In this document: positions 11,701 to 24,797 of the stretch, piece after piece | Numbering within the stretch: the first letter of the stretch is position 1 | Layout of the letters: every line of letters begins with the position of its first letter | Assembly (NCBI RefSeq): GCF_030463535.1 | Contig: NC_132880.1 | Location: 33,132,342 to 33,196,341 of the forward strand | Direction: 5' to 3' | DNA: 64,000 nt | From: Salminus brasiliensis | Lineage: Eukaryota > Chordata > Actinopteri > Characiformes > Bryconidae | Notes under the pieces: model-generated | What the model was told of the DNA's origin: nothing | Seen by the model: the letters and a program-made list of their open reading frames with translations, nothing else | Database searches by the model: none | Translations under genes and position numbers: made by a program

Positions 11701-14700
11701 TACTTTTTATTGTGGGAAATGAACTGTCAGCTAGATGTCAACTTGTTCCGAGGAAAACTCCCATTTCTGTCATGTCACACCTAACTGGCAGGTATGTTAC
11801 ATAGCAACATGAAAAGGACAGACAGTGGTGTTTCTTTTCCCCACTAGCAGCAGCAAGGCCTGTCTTAAAACTGTCTCAGTCTGTTTTGGCAGTTTTGGAA
11901 GGCATATCAACTCAGCGATGATCCCAGTGGAACTGCTCATTTGACTGGATTTTTAAAAGTGACATGGAAAGTATATAATTCAACTAATAGTCCAACTGTC
12001 TTAACTGATTCTGCATAGCACTGGGATGCACAGTGTTACATTGTTGGTTTCAGTATATTTGGTCCCAAATATGTGCAAATAGTAAGGAATAAACATTATT
12101 TTATTTACATATTCTTTTTCAGGGAACCATTGAGACTAGACATTGAGACTGTTCTTACACTAAACCTATATGGTCTGTCTACATATATCCAGACACATTC
12201 TTATTACTGAATGCAGCTACTTCAAGAAGCACCTGTTTCTGACACAGGTGTTCAACTGCTCACATAGCTTGTATATCTGTATATCTCCAATCATAGAATT
12301 TCAGTGGTAAACCAATTAAATAAGCATATATGAACATAAACAGGAGTGGGATGCAGCCTTTGCACTGACCAAGAGCACTGACCCGGTTCGTAGTATCAAG
12401 TCCAGCATTGGCATTTAACCAAATGCGATCTAGTGATAATCATAGGTCATAGGTAACAGTTTACTTGCCTAAAACCCTGGTGGTGTTTTGACCGCTGCAC
12501 TGTGCTGGAAGTTGGTGAAACCAACACAGCGCTTTTAGTAGGCAGTCAGAGTGGTCTGATGACTGTAGCTTGGCTTCTAGGTACAAGCAGGTCAGACCGG
12601 AGTGGTCCTTTGTGTGTTACAAAACCACAGAGGTTGCTGCACACACATCATGCTAATATCACTGGTTATGAGCCATTGCAGCATTAGCCTAAAAAGCTTA
12701 ACTTTACCTTTAAAGTTACTCACCTTGAATTCTGTGAGCAGATCTGGGTACTCTGTGACACCGTTTGCGTACTGGTGTCTGATCATCTGACTCAAATCCA
12801 GATGCCATTCTACATGTTGTTATGGATACCTTTCTTCTTCTTCCTCACTAAATGTGTAGGCTTATGATGCTACCCTCTTCAGTTCTTTAGATATCATGAG
12901 CTTACATATCTATAACGGCTGCAGTAGTTTTCGTTCTTTTCGGTATTCTAGGAAACCAGTACCGTCATGTTTTAAGAACTTTGGTATTGACTTGGTACCG
13001 AAGTATCAGTTCTCATCCATAGTCTTGTGTGTATAGTTGAAAATCTTCTGATCTCAGGAGATCTCTGTCTTGAAGACTGAGTCACTGTTGTTGTATAAGA
13101 GAAAGCCAGGCTTCCCCTAGAATGTTTCAGGCACACAGCGTGATTTTGGAACAAACTTAATCACGGTGATTTTCCTGACTTGTCGTAAATAGTCTAAAGC
13201 CCTTAATTCTTCTACCCTACAATCCTTTAATTCTCTTAGCTATTATACTGCTACATTGTGGTGTCATGCTGTCATATCAGTGCTCTGTGAAACAGAATTG
13301 CATTGCTTGCTTACCATACTCATGTGAGACCTTCTTCTTTTAACTAGCTGATCGAGTGATATACAGCTTATCGACTCATTACCCCAGGTGGTCTCTGAGG
13401 TATTGTAGTTCTATCAATATGTTAATCAAAGGCTGTGCCTCTTTCTAACAAGTCTAGCCAAACCATCCGCCAGATGTCTGGCCCATCAGATTGCTGAGCC
13501 TGTCTGCCTGACTTGGGGAGCTTGTGCAGCCTCTGGGGTGGCAGCCACAGCAGACAGCGCTGCTAGATCACTGTCAGACATTGTAAATCTTACAGTCTGC
13601 AGTGCTGAAAGGAGGATTAGGGTGTCTCTAGCTCGTACCTAGAACAGCAGCATGACAAGACATGTTCACTAATCAAACTGATCAACGAGGCATAAAATTC
13701 TTGAAGCTACACCGTCTGGACAGGTGACAGGTTAAGTGTCCCAATGGTTTCATTAAAGACAACCAATCAGTCATAACATTAAAACCATAACAGTTACAAT
13801 TACCAAGGGGTGGATATACTAGGTCGCAATTGAACAGTCAGTTCTTGAAGGTGATCATTAAAAGGTTCTTTACATTTTAAAGAAATATTCATAATAATAT
13901 TGTAATGGTTCAGTTTGAACCCTTAAATTGTTCTAACAACATTTAAAGGTTTTGTAAACCTTTAGCAGGGTCATGCACTTTAAAGAACCCCAAAATGTAT
14001 TACGAGAGCCCTTCATTTTGCTTTCAAAGGTTCTTTATAATTTAAAGAACCTCATAATGTCTTTGTCTCTTGGACAAATGTTCAGATTGGTAAAGCACCT
14101 TTACTCCTTTACTTCAAGTGAAGGTTCTTCTGTCTTTTATAAGGTTCTTTGCACTTTGCTTTAAAGACCCTCATAATACAATGTTCTTGAAAAAAGTCCT
14201 AAATTAAAATACAGTCTTTACATTGTGTACATTATGTGGAGGTTCATTAACACTTTAAAAGGTTCTTCACATTTTAAAGGTTCTATCAGAACCCCTTACT
14301 TAGTATTGCGCCTTTTCTTTAAGTGAATTAAACCCTTAAAAGGTTCAGGCACTTTGTCTTGATCTTGGATTGAAGTCCGCCTGCCTTGGTATTTTTCTGT
14401 CTCACCTATAAGGATCTGACTACAACACTATAACAGGGTGGTTGTGGATTAAAAGCTTAAAAAAATTAACAAATAAACACTAAGCTGAAAACCATTTAGT
14501 TAAATGAGACAGTCTGGTTGCATGATGTTGCAATCTGTCTCATATGATAATATCTTTTAATATGTAAATATTACTTATTTGTGTTTCTTGGTGTGAGTGC
14601 ATGTTTGCGTATATGTGTATGTATATATATATGAGGGGGAACTTTTATTCTGTACATGTTCAACACATGAGTATTTGTATTCTAGGAATTACTTCATAAG

Positions 14701-17700
14701 GTCTGGTTGGTTTATGGTGTTAAAAAATCAATAGTAGTTCAAATAACCAGATAATGATTTGTTTTCCTCCAGCAATGTGGACACAGACGAGCTTTGTGGT
14801 AAGGCCAAATTCTTTTCTTAAGACAGCTAAGAGGCATTTGTAATGTGCATATGTCCAGTGTGCTTTGTATGTTTGTTGTGACTGTCAGCTTACTGAACCC
14901 TCTTTTCTGAATATTAATATTTTCCCATTTGTTTCCCAACTTTATATACCCGTAAAGTAATTAATGGAGATGTTAAGGTGCCAAAAATGCATTAATTCAG
15001 TATTTTAAGTTGTTATTTGATGTGTTTATAAGCACACAGATTTACTTTTTATGATGGATGACGAGCTCTGTTTTTTTTTTGACTGGATTATGTCACTGCA
15101 CTGACCCACAGCCACATAGCATAGCAAAGCCTAACCTAGCTTTTAAGACTGTAATGAGACTGAAACTTTACCTAGTCAGCAACGATTATTGTTTAGCCTT
15201 TTTAGACTAATTTCCATATTCATAGCTGTTGCATTTGGCCTTGGCATTCATTAGTTGGCTGGGCATGTGTAATTTCCAGGGTGTAAATCTAGTGAGCCAA
15301 GACTGGTACGCAACAGCTTTTGAAAGAGGACACAACCTTGTACTGAACCCTTATTATTAAACTATAGCAAGATAAATACAGTTTCCCATTCTTTGGCACC
15401 TCTAAGGTAAAATGTAAACATAATACATTTTAAATGTGAATTTTTGTAAATGTTTCAGTAGTAATTAGACCAAAATTATTGAGACAGTCTGTTTCACTGC
15501 ATGCTTAGTGTGTGAAATTGTGGAAGTACACATTTTTATGGCTTTTCTTTATTATTCTTAGAATACTTCTCTCAACATCTTGGAGAATATGAAAATGTTC
15601 TTGCTGCTTTAGAAGACTTGAACGTCTCTATATTAAAGGCTATGGACAAAACCAAAAAGGTGAGTGAGTTTCCAGGTTGTTTTCTGCATTGTGCCTCACC
15701 TATTCAGCAATGGCATGTTGGCTTAGCTAGTGTGCTAATAACCACATGGCCTACCAGTAGGATATTTTTGGAACACCCCAGATTTATGACTGAAGTCTTC
15801 CAACAGTAATGATTTAGCTCAATTGAGAGAAAGGGTCATGTACGTTTTTTTATTGTAGTATATAATACAAGAGCCCAACTAATGATAATAATGTCCTGCC
15901 AGGTTTGCCAATATTTTACAGTGATTTTCAGGTTAGTCTATCCCTGAATAGTTTGGCAGAGGTGGTGGTTTTTGCTGTTGTTTTCTACACTATTACTGTT
16001 TCTGCAGTATTACTTCAAAATACAACAAAATCCAGCATTTGCTAATATATGGTCACTACTATGTCCCTACTACTATGGCCTGTAATTTTTCTGCTGCTAC
16101 CTTAAAAAGAGGATCCAGCATCTTTCGTTGATTACCCAAGCAACTGCAGCAAGATTTCTCACTTAAATCAGGATAAACATTGGCTTGACTTTTGAAAGGT
16201 GGCAAGAGCTCTATGAATTAATTGCATTCAGGAGTGATGCTGAGTTGGCTTTTGTCTTGCCAAGCAGATAAAATATTGTATTTTTTATGACAAGCTACTA
16301 AAACAGGCAGTCAGGTTATCATTGCTGTGGAGTTTGTGTGTACCTGCGTTACAGTGCAGTACAGTACCGTTGTATTGCCTGTACAGCAAATTAGTTGGTT
16401 AGCTTGCTATCGCTGTTTGTTGCCTCTGTTTTCAGACAATTTCAAGTGCTGTCCTCGCTGTCATTTTGCAAACACAACCTATACGATCACCTAAATGCAC
16501 AATTGACTGATCGGATGCTCTATAGAGCTACTGAACTCATGCTAACCAGCTATACAGTGTTTTATCTGTTGCTCAATGAACGCCACTGTTTATTTCCAAA
16601 TTACTGCACCTCAAAGAAGCCTTCAGACTTAATTTTTTCCATTTTTTAAAATTTTCTACGCTTGTTGGATGCAACTACTCGTCGGATTTCTTCACCAAGT
16701 TTTGATTGAGCTCTCTCTGAATACTCCTCTCTGAACTACTCTACTGAATGAATTAATGTAACCTTGCAATCGTCAGATTCATCTGCTCTTAAAGGAGGCT
16801 GCACCGCAGTGCATGTTTTAAAATTACTCTTCTGACACCTTCTCACCAGATAGATCTCTTAAAAAATGTACAAATGGCTGTAATAAAACCCTACTGAAAA
16901 TACTACTAATCCTGCTGTAAAACCCAGTAGGACTATTTCAAGCAAGCTTCTCAAATTGAGTTACAGTGCCTGAGCTTGTCTAAAGTTTCTTTTGTTTCCT
17001 TACACTTTAATGTTTCCTTCACACTGATGGAGGAGGGTTTTCCTCACGCCTGCCCATTAGACTTTTCATTGTTCCGTGTTCATGTTTGTGCTTTTTTGGT
17101 GTTTGTTACTGACGACAGGTTTGCATTTTGTGACAGAGCCTTTATAATTTTGCTGTCAAAGTCTCTTGTGAACAGAATGTCTTTGCACTCTAGAAAGTGC
17201 CTGTGATTTTACACCCCTGGGGGTTTTCTGAGAGTTGCGTAAATGTTTTTCTTCCATTTTTGAAAAGTGGAAGAGCATTTAAACTGAATGAAACAAGAAA
17301 CATGAACATGGATATTTTATAAATAAACTGATGTAAAAGTGTAAACACTGAAAAATGAGTAAATTATTCAGCACTTCAAGGTATGTAAATGCTGTTTACC
17401 TTTCCGTTACCCTCCACTACACTCCTGCTAATGGTTTAATATTACAGTGGGTGGTTTCACCTTCAACACAAATAAAACACTTCTCCTCCAGCTTCTAAAA
17501 CCAGCAATTAGTTGACCAGGTGAGGTTAATTAGGTCTGCAAGAGTATAGAGCCCCAAGTAGCAGGGTTTGTGAGTTCTGATGTAAAGTATATTAATAACG
17601 TGACTGATAACTTGAGGTTGTGCTGATGTATATTTATTTATGTATTTATTTATTTATTTATTTGGCTGTGCCTAGAAATGTGCCAAAATTAAAGACACTC

Positions 17701-20700
17701 TGCACTGTTGTCTCAGCTTAAATTAAACCTGCTTAGTCAGAAACTTTGCTGCCCCAGCACTTATAAAATGCTACTGTGAAAAGGTGAAGTGAGCATAAGG
17801 CATGATGTGCATGGATGTTTGTTGCTTGTTTGCCTTGTTGCACCATCTACAACAGAAGTGACAGTTGAGGTTTTTGATAGCTGTGGGCATGACTAGTCCT
17901 TTGCCTAGTTTAAGTTGCTCCCTTTTGCCAGTATGTCCTCTCACTTCTGCAAAGAGTGATGCATATGTCATTTTACTTGTCTTACAGCCACTTTGTCAGA
18001 ATCCCTCCACATCCAATCAAGCTCACAAATGTTTGAAACTACCTCACACATCCATGCTTCAATTAGACCACAGTTCTGTTATTTTAAACCGCCCATATCA
18101 TATGCAGGGTAGTAAAACATGGTCATATCTATATAGCTACATTATAATATTTTCTTGAGATCACAAAATATAGAAATATGTATATTTTTATAATATATGT
18201 TTTTGCATGTTTTGTTTCCATGGACTGTATGAACTGTATTAAGTAAATTATATATAATTATATATACAGACTTTTATTTAAAGAATTGAAATTATAATTT
18301 GATTAGATTTTTTTCTGATTTTACCCCATTTTCCATCAAACTTGGAAGGCCAATAACTATCAGTGTTTGCAATAGATCTTCATTGCAAATGCATTCATTT
18401 GTAGCATCAAAGGCAGTGACTGTATGCACATAATAGCATGTCTGCGAGAACATTTGCATGTCATTCAGCGAACCTTCTCTCAGTCCTGTAGAAATCCTAA
18501 AAATTCAATTTCTAAAGTGAAAATTTTCCTTTGATCTTCCTTTGCTGTTGTAGTGTGTATTATCCACAGTGATGTTGATATATGCGTGCTCATTACGCTG
18601 TGTCAGATCTAGAAAATAGCTCTTATTTTCCAGAGGCGAAGCTGCATGTCCTTGCTATCATGAAAGGCCGGCCTAACCACCTTGGGAAAACACCGGCTCT
18701 AAATGTATTCTTCAGATGTCACAGAGGCACTTAACTGAGGTCGGTCACTGCTTTGCTCAGAGACCAGAGTCGCCAGTTAATGCATGTCTTAGGGGCCACA
18801 TATAAGCATGGAAGGACAACAGCATGTGTCATTTAATTATGGCATTTAAATCAGTGATGCAGTATGCTAAATGTGCACTGTCTGGGTGTCTCATAACTTA
18901 ATGTGTTTAATTCATCCTAACCAGTATACTTTATCATCAACAAAACTTTCAGAATGTGAAACTGGATCGGAAACATTTAAATGAGAGAAATATACGAAAA
19001 TATAATAGAAATTGGATAGAGGGCATTTTCACAGCACTGTCTTGGTGATGGATGACTGCAACATCACCAGGGGTCAAATTTGCAGTGTACTAATGATAGG
19101 GCCAACGCTTAGATGGCTACATCACTTGGGAGCCCTCTGGCTTTGTCCACAGAAAGCCCTCAGAGTAGTAGAGTTGCATGCATGCAGGGTTTCAGAGTGA
19201 GACTGACGAGATGGAGATGGCTGAAGTGAGACATGTCCATTGTTACCCTGCTCTAACCCTGTATTCACCTCTTGAGACCCTGGCATCCTCATATGGGGAC
19301 ATTACATTCCTGCTTCCCTACACCATGATACATTGTGCAGTGTCATGTTTTGCAAAAATGACTTCCTGTATTTTTTATACTTGTTAGGTCCTACTAATCC
19401 CAAATAGGAGAAATTAAAAATGTACACCAAGCAAAAGTCCGGGTCTCAGGAGGTTAAACAACAGGTCTTATAGTCAATAGCATGTAGATGCCAGTCCACA
19501 GGGACACCAGTCCATTTCCACACTGCACGGCTCACATACTCCAGCCTGCATCAGCGATTTAATTAAAGTCACTGCCAGGGAATTACAGCCACCCACCAGT
19601 CTGAGCATGTAGGTTGGTTGGTCGTTCACAGGTGTGAGATTTCTTTGCGCAGCGAGTGGTGCTTTATTATGGCACATTATTATGAGGTAGACTGGCATTG
19701 GCAAACCAGGATGTTAGAGGTGATTCAGTTGAGCAGCGATTGAAAGTCTGCTAGTGACTACTACAACATTATGTTGCATTTTTACATTAAAATAACTCCA
19801 GCAAAAACACAACATTAGGGAGCTTAGAGTATGTTCAAAGCATGAGTCTCTGATTTCTATTACTGTAAAGAAGCTCCATATTGCCTTTATTGCTGGATGT
19901 TAATATAAAGATGACAGTCACTAATACACAATGTCCAAATGTTTGTGGACACCCTGTCTAATGAATGCATTCAGCTACATTCAGCACCCATTGCTGACAG
20001 ATGTGTAAATGTGTAAATATTGGCACCATGTCTAGTGCCAGATGTGGGCTACAGGGTATAAAGTATCCTAGTATAGAGCTGTGGAGCAGTGGAACCGTGC
20101 TGTTTGGAATTATGGTGCTCCATCCAGTACTTCTAGGATGAGTTTGTGATGAGGTGGGGTAATGATCATTCAACATCCTGAACTCACTAATGGTCTTGTG
20201 GCTGAATACAATCAGATCCTCCAAACAATGCACCATAATCTAGTAGAAAGCCTTCTCTGGACAGTAGAGACAGTTACTCCAACAAAAGCAGGAAACTTTT
20301 AATAGCCTTGATTTCAGAAGAAACAGTGAATGAGCAGGTGTCCCAAAATGTTGTCCACATAGTGTATGAAAATGACTGAATGAATGGGTTTTACATCTCA
20401 AAATGCAGAAATCAGTGTATTAAAGTAGAAGAATAGATAAAAAAATCTGAAATAGCTGCTTTCTGGCTTTTAAAGGCTGGTACTAAAGGATTAACCTCTG
20501 GAAATGGAGCATCAGAATTGATGCAGCATATTTGAACTCCATTCACACCTTTTTGTATGCTTTCCGCATAAGTGTGACATTTTTGGAGCATGTTGTGAAA
20601 ATGCAGTTCAGACGCTGAAACAGGTAAACAGCTGCTGCTACAGCTGCTACTGCCGCTACAAGGGCAGTGACATGAGTGACAACAGACGATTGCAATATCT

Positions 20701-21073
20701 ACAATTCAATTACAGGCGAGAGACAGAGATTAGAGACTGGCGAGGATGCTTGGGGAATGGCAAATTGACAATCATTCCTCCAAAGATAAACCACTAAGCA
20801 GCCAATTTTCTCATGTCATAATGGGTTTGTGATGAGTGATTACATCTACAGTGACCATCAGATTTGTCATGAGCCAACCTTGGAGCTGACAGAGTCAAAA
20901 ATAAAGGTGTTTGAGCAAAAGAGGTTTGTGTGTGACACTGACTTTCATCTTTCTCTGTCTCTCATATGTCAGATCATGGTCATGTTTTCCTGTCATTAGT
21001 CATATGCTACATGGGAAATCATTACAGTGTGGTGCAGATAGAGTTGTGTGTCCACTAAAAAGCACCAGCTGCT

Positions 21074-21114
<41 letters not shown>

Positions 21115-21434
21115 ACTGCCTCTGTAGACAAACAGGAACACCTGCAGTACACCGGCAGATGTTTCAGCCTTTTATAATATCAGGACAATTTTCAGATGGT
21201 CTTTATTTAGTCTGAGCTATGGTGGAACATTGCTGGTCTTTGGCAGACATGGTACCATCACTGAGTTCTAATACTGAGTAATAGGATGACTACAATCCTG
21301 TTGCTTTTCATGTACCGTTGCTTTTAGAAGGGGCGAGCCCCCTTGTTGGCGTTTCAAAATGGAGAGTTTCATTGGATTATGCATAGACTTCAATTGTCCA
21401 TGTAAAACCCCATATTAATACATCAAATTTCACA

Positions 21435-21508
<74 letters not shown>

Positions 21509-24500
21509 GGAAATTTTGAATACATTGTGAATGTTGATTGAAACAATTATGAATGTATGTATGTGATGTTATGAATTAATGAATCATGATGTGTCTCTTT
21601 TATCTGTTTTGGGTGTTTAAGGGCATGAAATCTCTCAATTCTGTTAAAAGAGAAAATACAGAGCCAATTTTTAAAAACTAATTCATACATTTACTCTTGA
21701 ATAACCATTCACCTACACAGATTGGCCATAACATTTAACATCACCTGTGTAATATTGAGTAGGTTCCCATCTTTTGAGCCATGGAGTTTGAATACTGACA
21801 CTAAATACAACCTCTGAAGGTAATGGTGTTATTAGCAGATCCTTTAAGTTCTGTAAGTTGCCGACTTCACTGTTGTCCTTTCTCGGACCAGTTTTGGTAG
21901 GTACTGACCACTTCATACCAGAAAAACCCCACCTGCCTGATGTTTTGGAGATGTTTCTACCCAGTCATCTAGCCATCACAATTAGGTCCTTGTTAAAGTG
22001 GCTCACATTCTTATGCCTGACCATTTTACTGCCTTCAAGGACCGACTGTTCACTTGCTGCCTAATATATGCATCCCTTGAAAGATGCCACTGCAGATGAA
22101 GGTAGTCAATGTTTTTCACTTCACCTGTCAGTGGTATTAATGTTATGGCTGATATAACAACTTACATACAGCAATAAAGCCTGTGTGTTTTCTCATGACC
22201 TTGAGTCAGCTCTGTGTGTCCTTTACCAGGTTTTAATAAAATTGTAAAATGGTAACAGGAAGTAAGGATTTCTGAGCCAACATTACACTGACATGTCAAG
22301 AGTCATGGGACTTAAAAGTCTTATGACTTTTGTCATGTACCATGAAGACTAAAGAACACTGCACCGATCTGCAAGATATACACTGTACACCCACTGCACT
22401 TCTGTGATGTATTCCCAGGTCGCTTTGCCTTTAACATGCTGACCAGTGATTATGATTTTATCTTCTTATAATGTCCAGTAATTTATGGCTGAAATTTAAC
22501 ATACCTTGATCAATAATATATCAGCTTCCAAAATATTGTGCACCCCTAGAGTTCAGCTTTATGCATTTGCCTGCTTTGCCTTTTGTGTGGAGCCGCTTTG
22601 TTGAAAATGTTGGCTTTACACCAGACCATGGGGGAGATGTGATGTTTTCTGTTGGTTAAAATAGCTGTAGGTGATGGAGGTCTGCACTGCTGTGACTCAT
22701 GGCTGGGCTCTTAAAGGTCATCTCTCTGTCTCTGTCTACCAGCCCTGCTCAGTCCGCTTTGATTTCTGCTCTGGAAATGTGTGTGGGAGCCACTATGCTA
22801 GATACCATCACGCTGAAACGTGAATGAGTGGAGATTTGTTGTACCTGGGTCAGCGCATGTTAATAAAAAATTGCTGCAGTCCTGGAAAAGTCATTTTGGT
22901 CTTATCTTTGGGTTTACTAACCTAAACAAGACAGTTTGGCGAAAAATCTAATTTACACAGTATTCTCCTCACTCAGGGTCAGATTAACATCATTTGGTTA
23001 TTAAAGTTATGAACAGTACACTGTTCCTCCCAACACCTCTCTATTGATAATAACCCAAGAGGAAAAGTTTGCTCTGTTTAACTACCGTTCACTAATGAGC
23101 TAAAGCAAATTTGCCAGTGTTAAATCAACACTATTAGAGTTAAATGAACACTATGGGTGTTAAAATGTAACAGTGTTAATTTGACACTGGCAAATTTTCT
23201 GTGTAGTCTTTAGGAGATGTTTAAGACCTTTTTTTTTAGTTTTGCCCTGAAGCTACAAGGCTAATGTGGCAGTGGTGGCCCAGTGGTATGGGGCTCCAGG
23301 CTACCGATGACAGGGTTGTGGGTTCGATACCTGGGCTCGGCAAGCCCTTCAGCAATGGCGCTGCGGCAATGGCTATCCACCGCTCTGGGCACATGTGCTC
23401 ACTGTCACTGTGTGTGTTTCACTAGTGTGTATGTGTGTTTACTGCACGGATGGGTTAAAGGCAGAAGCACTGTGCTAACTGCAAGCTTACAGCTTCACAC
23501 ACTCTCCTCAAACTGTATGGAGGGAGGCGTTAAGTATTTTTTGTGGTTTCTGACACTGTATGGCACTCTATTATCTACAAACATGGAGTGCATCACAATT
23601 GTGTACTAATTAGTAATGAGAAGTAGTTTTGAGTAATGTAGATAACAGTTTTCAAAGTTGAGTATACTCAAGTAGCCACAATGCATATTTTGAAAGGGAG
23701 AAGCTACTTCCTCTTGAAAAATGCAAAAAAAAAATGGCATCAGGAGACCCTGCAGTGATGTACGTTGGCATAGCAATGCTTTAGTACAAAAAAAGATTAT
23801 CATGTTAATATTTTGTATACTAACCTGCCAAACATCCACTACTAAGATCAGTGTATAGACTATACCTTATAGAATTAGTGTTTAGTATGCAATTGGGACA
23901 CAGCCATGGAACTCAACAGGTCAAAGAACTCAAAATGTTTTTGAAAATTGATTCAGAGGCAGCTCGCCATTATGAAGTGTTCACTTTCACTTGACATGAT
24001 TTTGATCTGCCATACCTTTTTAATTAAAAGACCTGATGCGTGACCTCAGCGAGCATGCACGGCTGTCCTCCACAGTCACACTCCTGATTAAAAAAATATC
24101 CACAAAGGGCTCGGCTGTGTGGCATCAGGTGTTTTTGCTAATTTGATTCTATTGCATTCTGTTTGTTTTGCTTCCGTTGGTTTTATTTAGTAGGCTGGTG
24201 GGACCTGGTTCGGAAGCAGCGCTGTAAATAAACTGTTTAGTAAAAGTCACTGTTATTTCATAATCTTTCCAGACATAGCTTCACCAGAGACTCAACAATG
24301 AGCAAGTTATTAAAGCTTGTTGTTAGATTGAGGTGTTTGAGGTGAGGTGAATCGTTTGTAATCTTGTCTTTAAAATTATTAAAATTACTTTAGATATTTA
24401 AGACAATGGACATTATAATATTCAAAACTTGAGGGTTTCCTCATCTCTGTTAAAATTGTATGTGGGTTTTTGTTAAGGATTTAACCTATTCATTTTGTAA

Positions 24501-24732
24501 TTGACTGATGTTTCATAAATGTTTGGCTGTGCATTTAATTCTGCTTGTTCTGCTGGACAGATATAATAATATAGGCTGCCTTTCGAATAAATCATCACGG
24601 TCATGCAAAAGCCTTGTGTCTCCATAATGGCAAAAGGACAAAAAAAACCACACACACAAAAATATATACAGTTGTGTAAATGTTTTTTTACACACCCACA
24701 CCCACACATACACCCCCCACACACACCCACAC

Positions 24733-24797
<65 letters not shown>

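Larger units (their letters stand above)
9227..14772. other. necab1 intron 3
   Basis: Contains an LTR-like repeat (9297-9683), a GGTTCTTT-family MITE end (11290-11357), a Tc1 terminus (13766-13856) and a long degenerate GGTTCTTT array (13848-14355). The rest, notably 9700-11280 and 11360-13760, shows no feature I can name; 13440-13640 is higher in complexity and GC than its surroundings. Confidence 0.6.
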
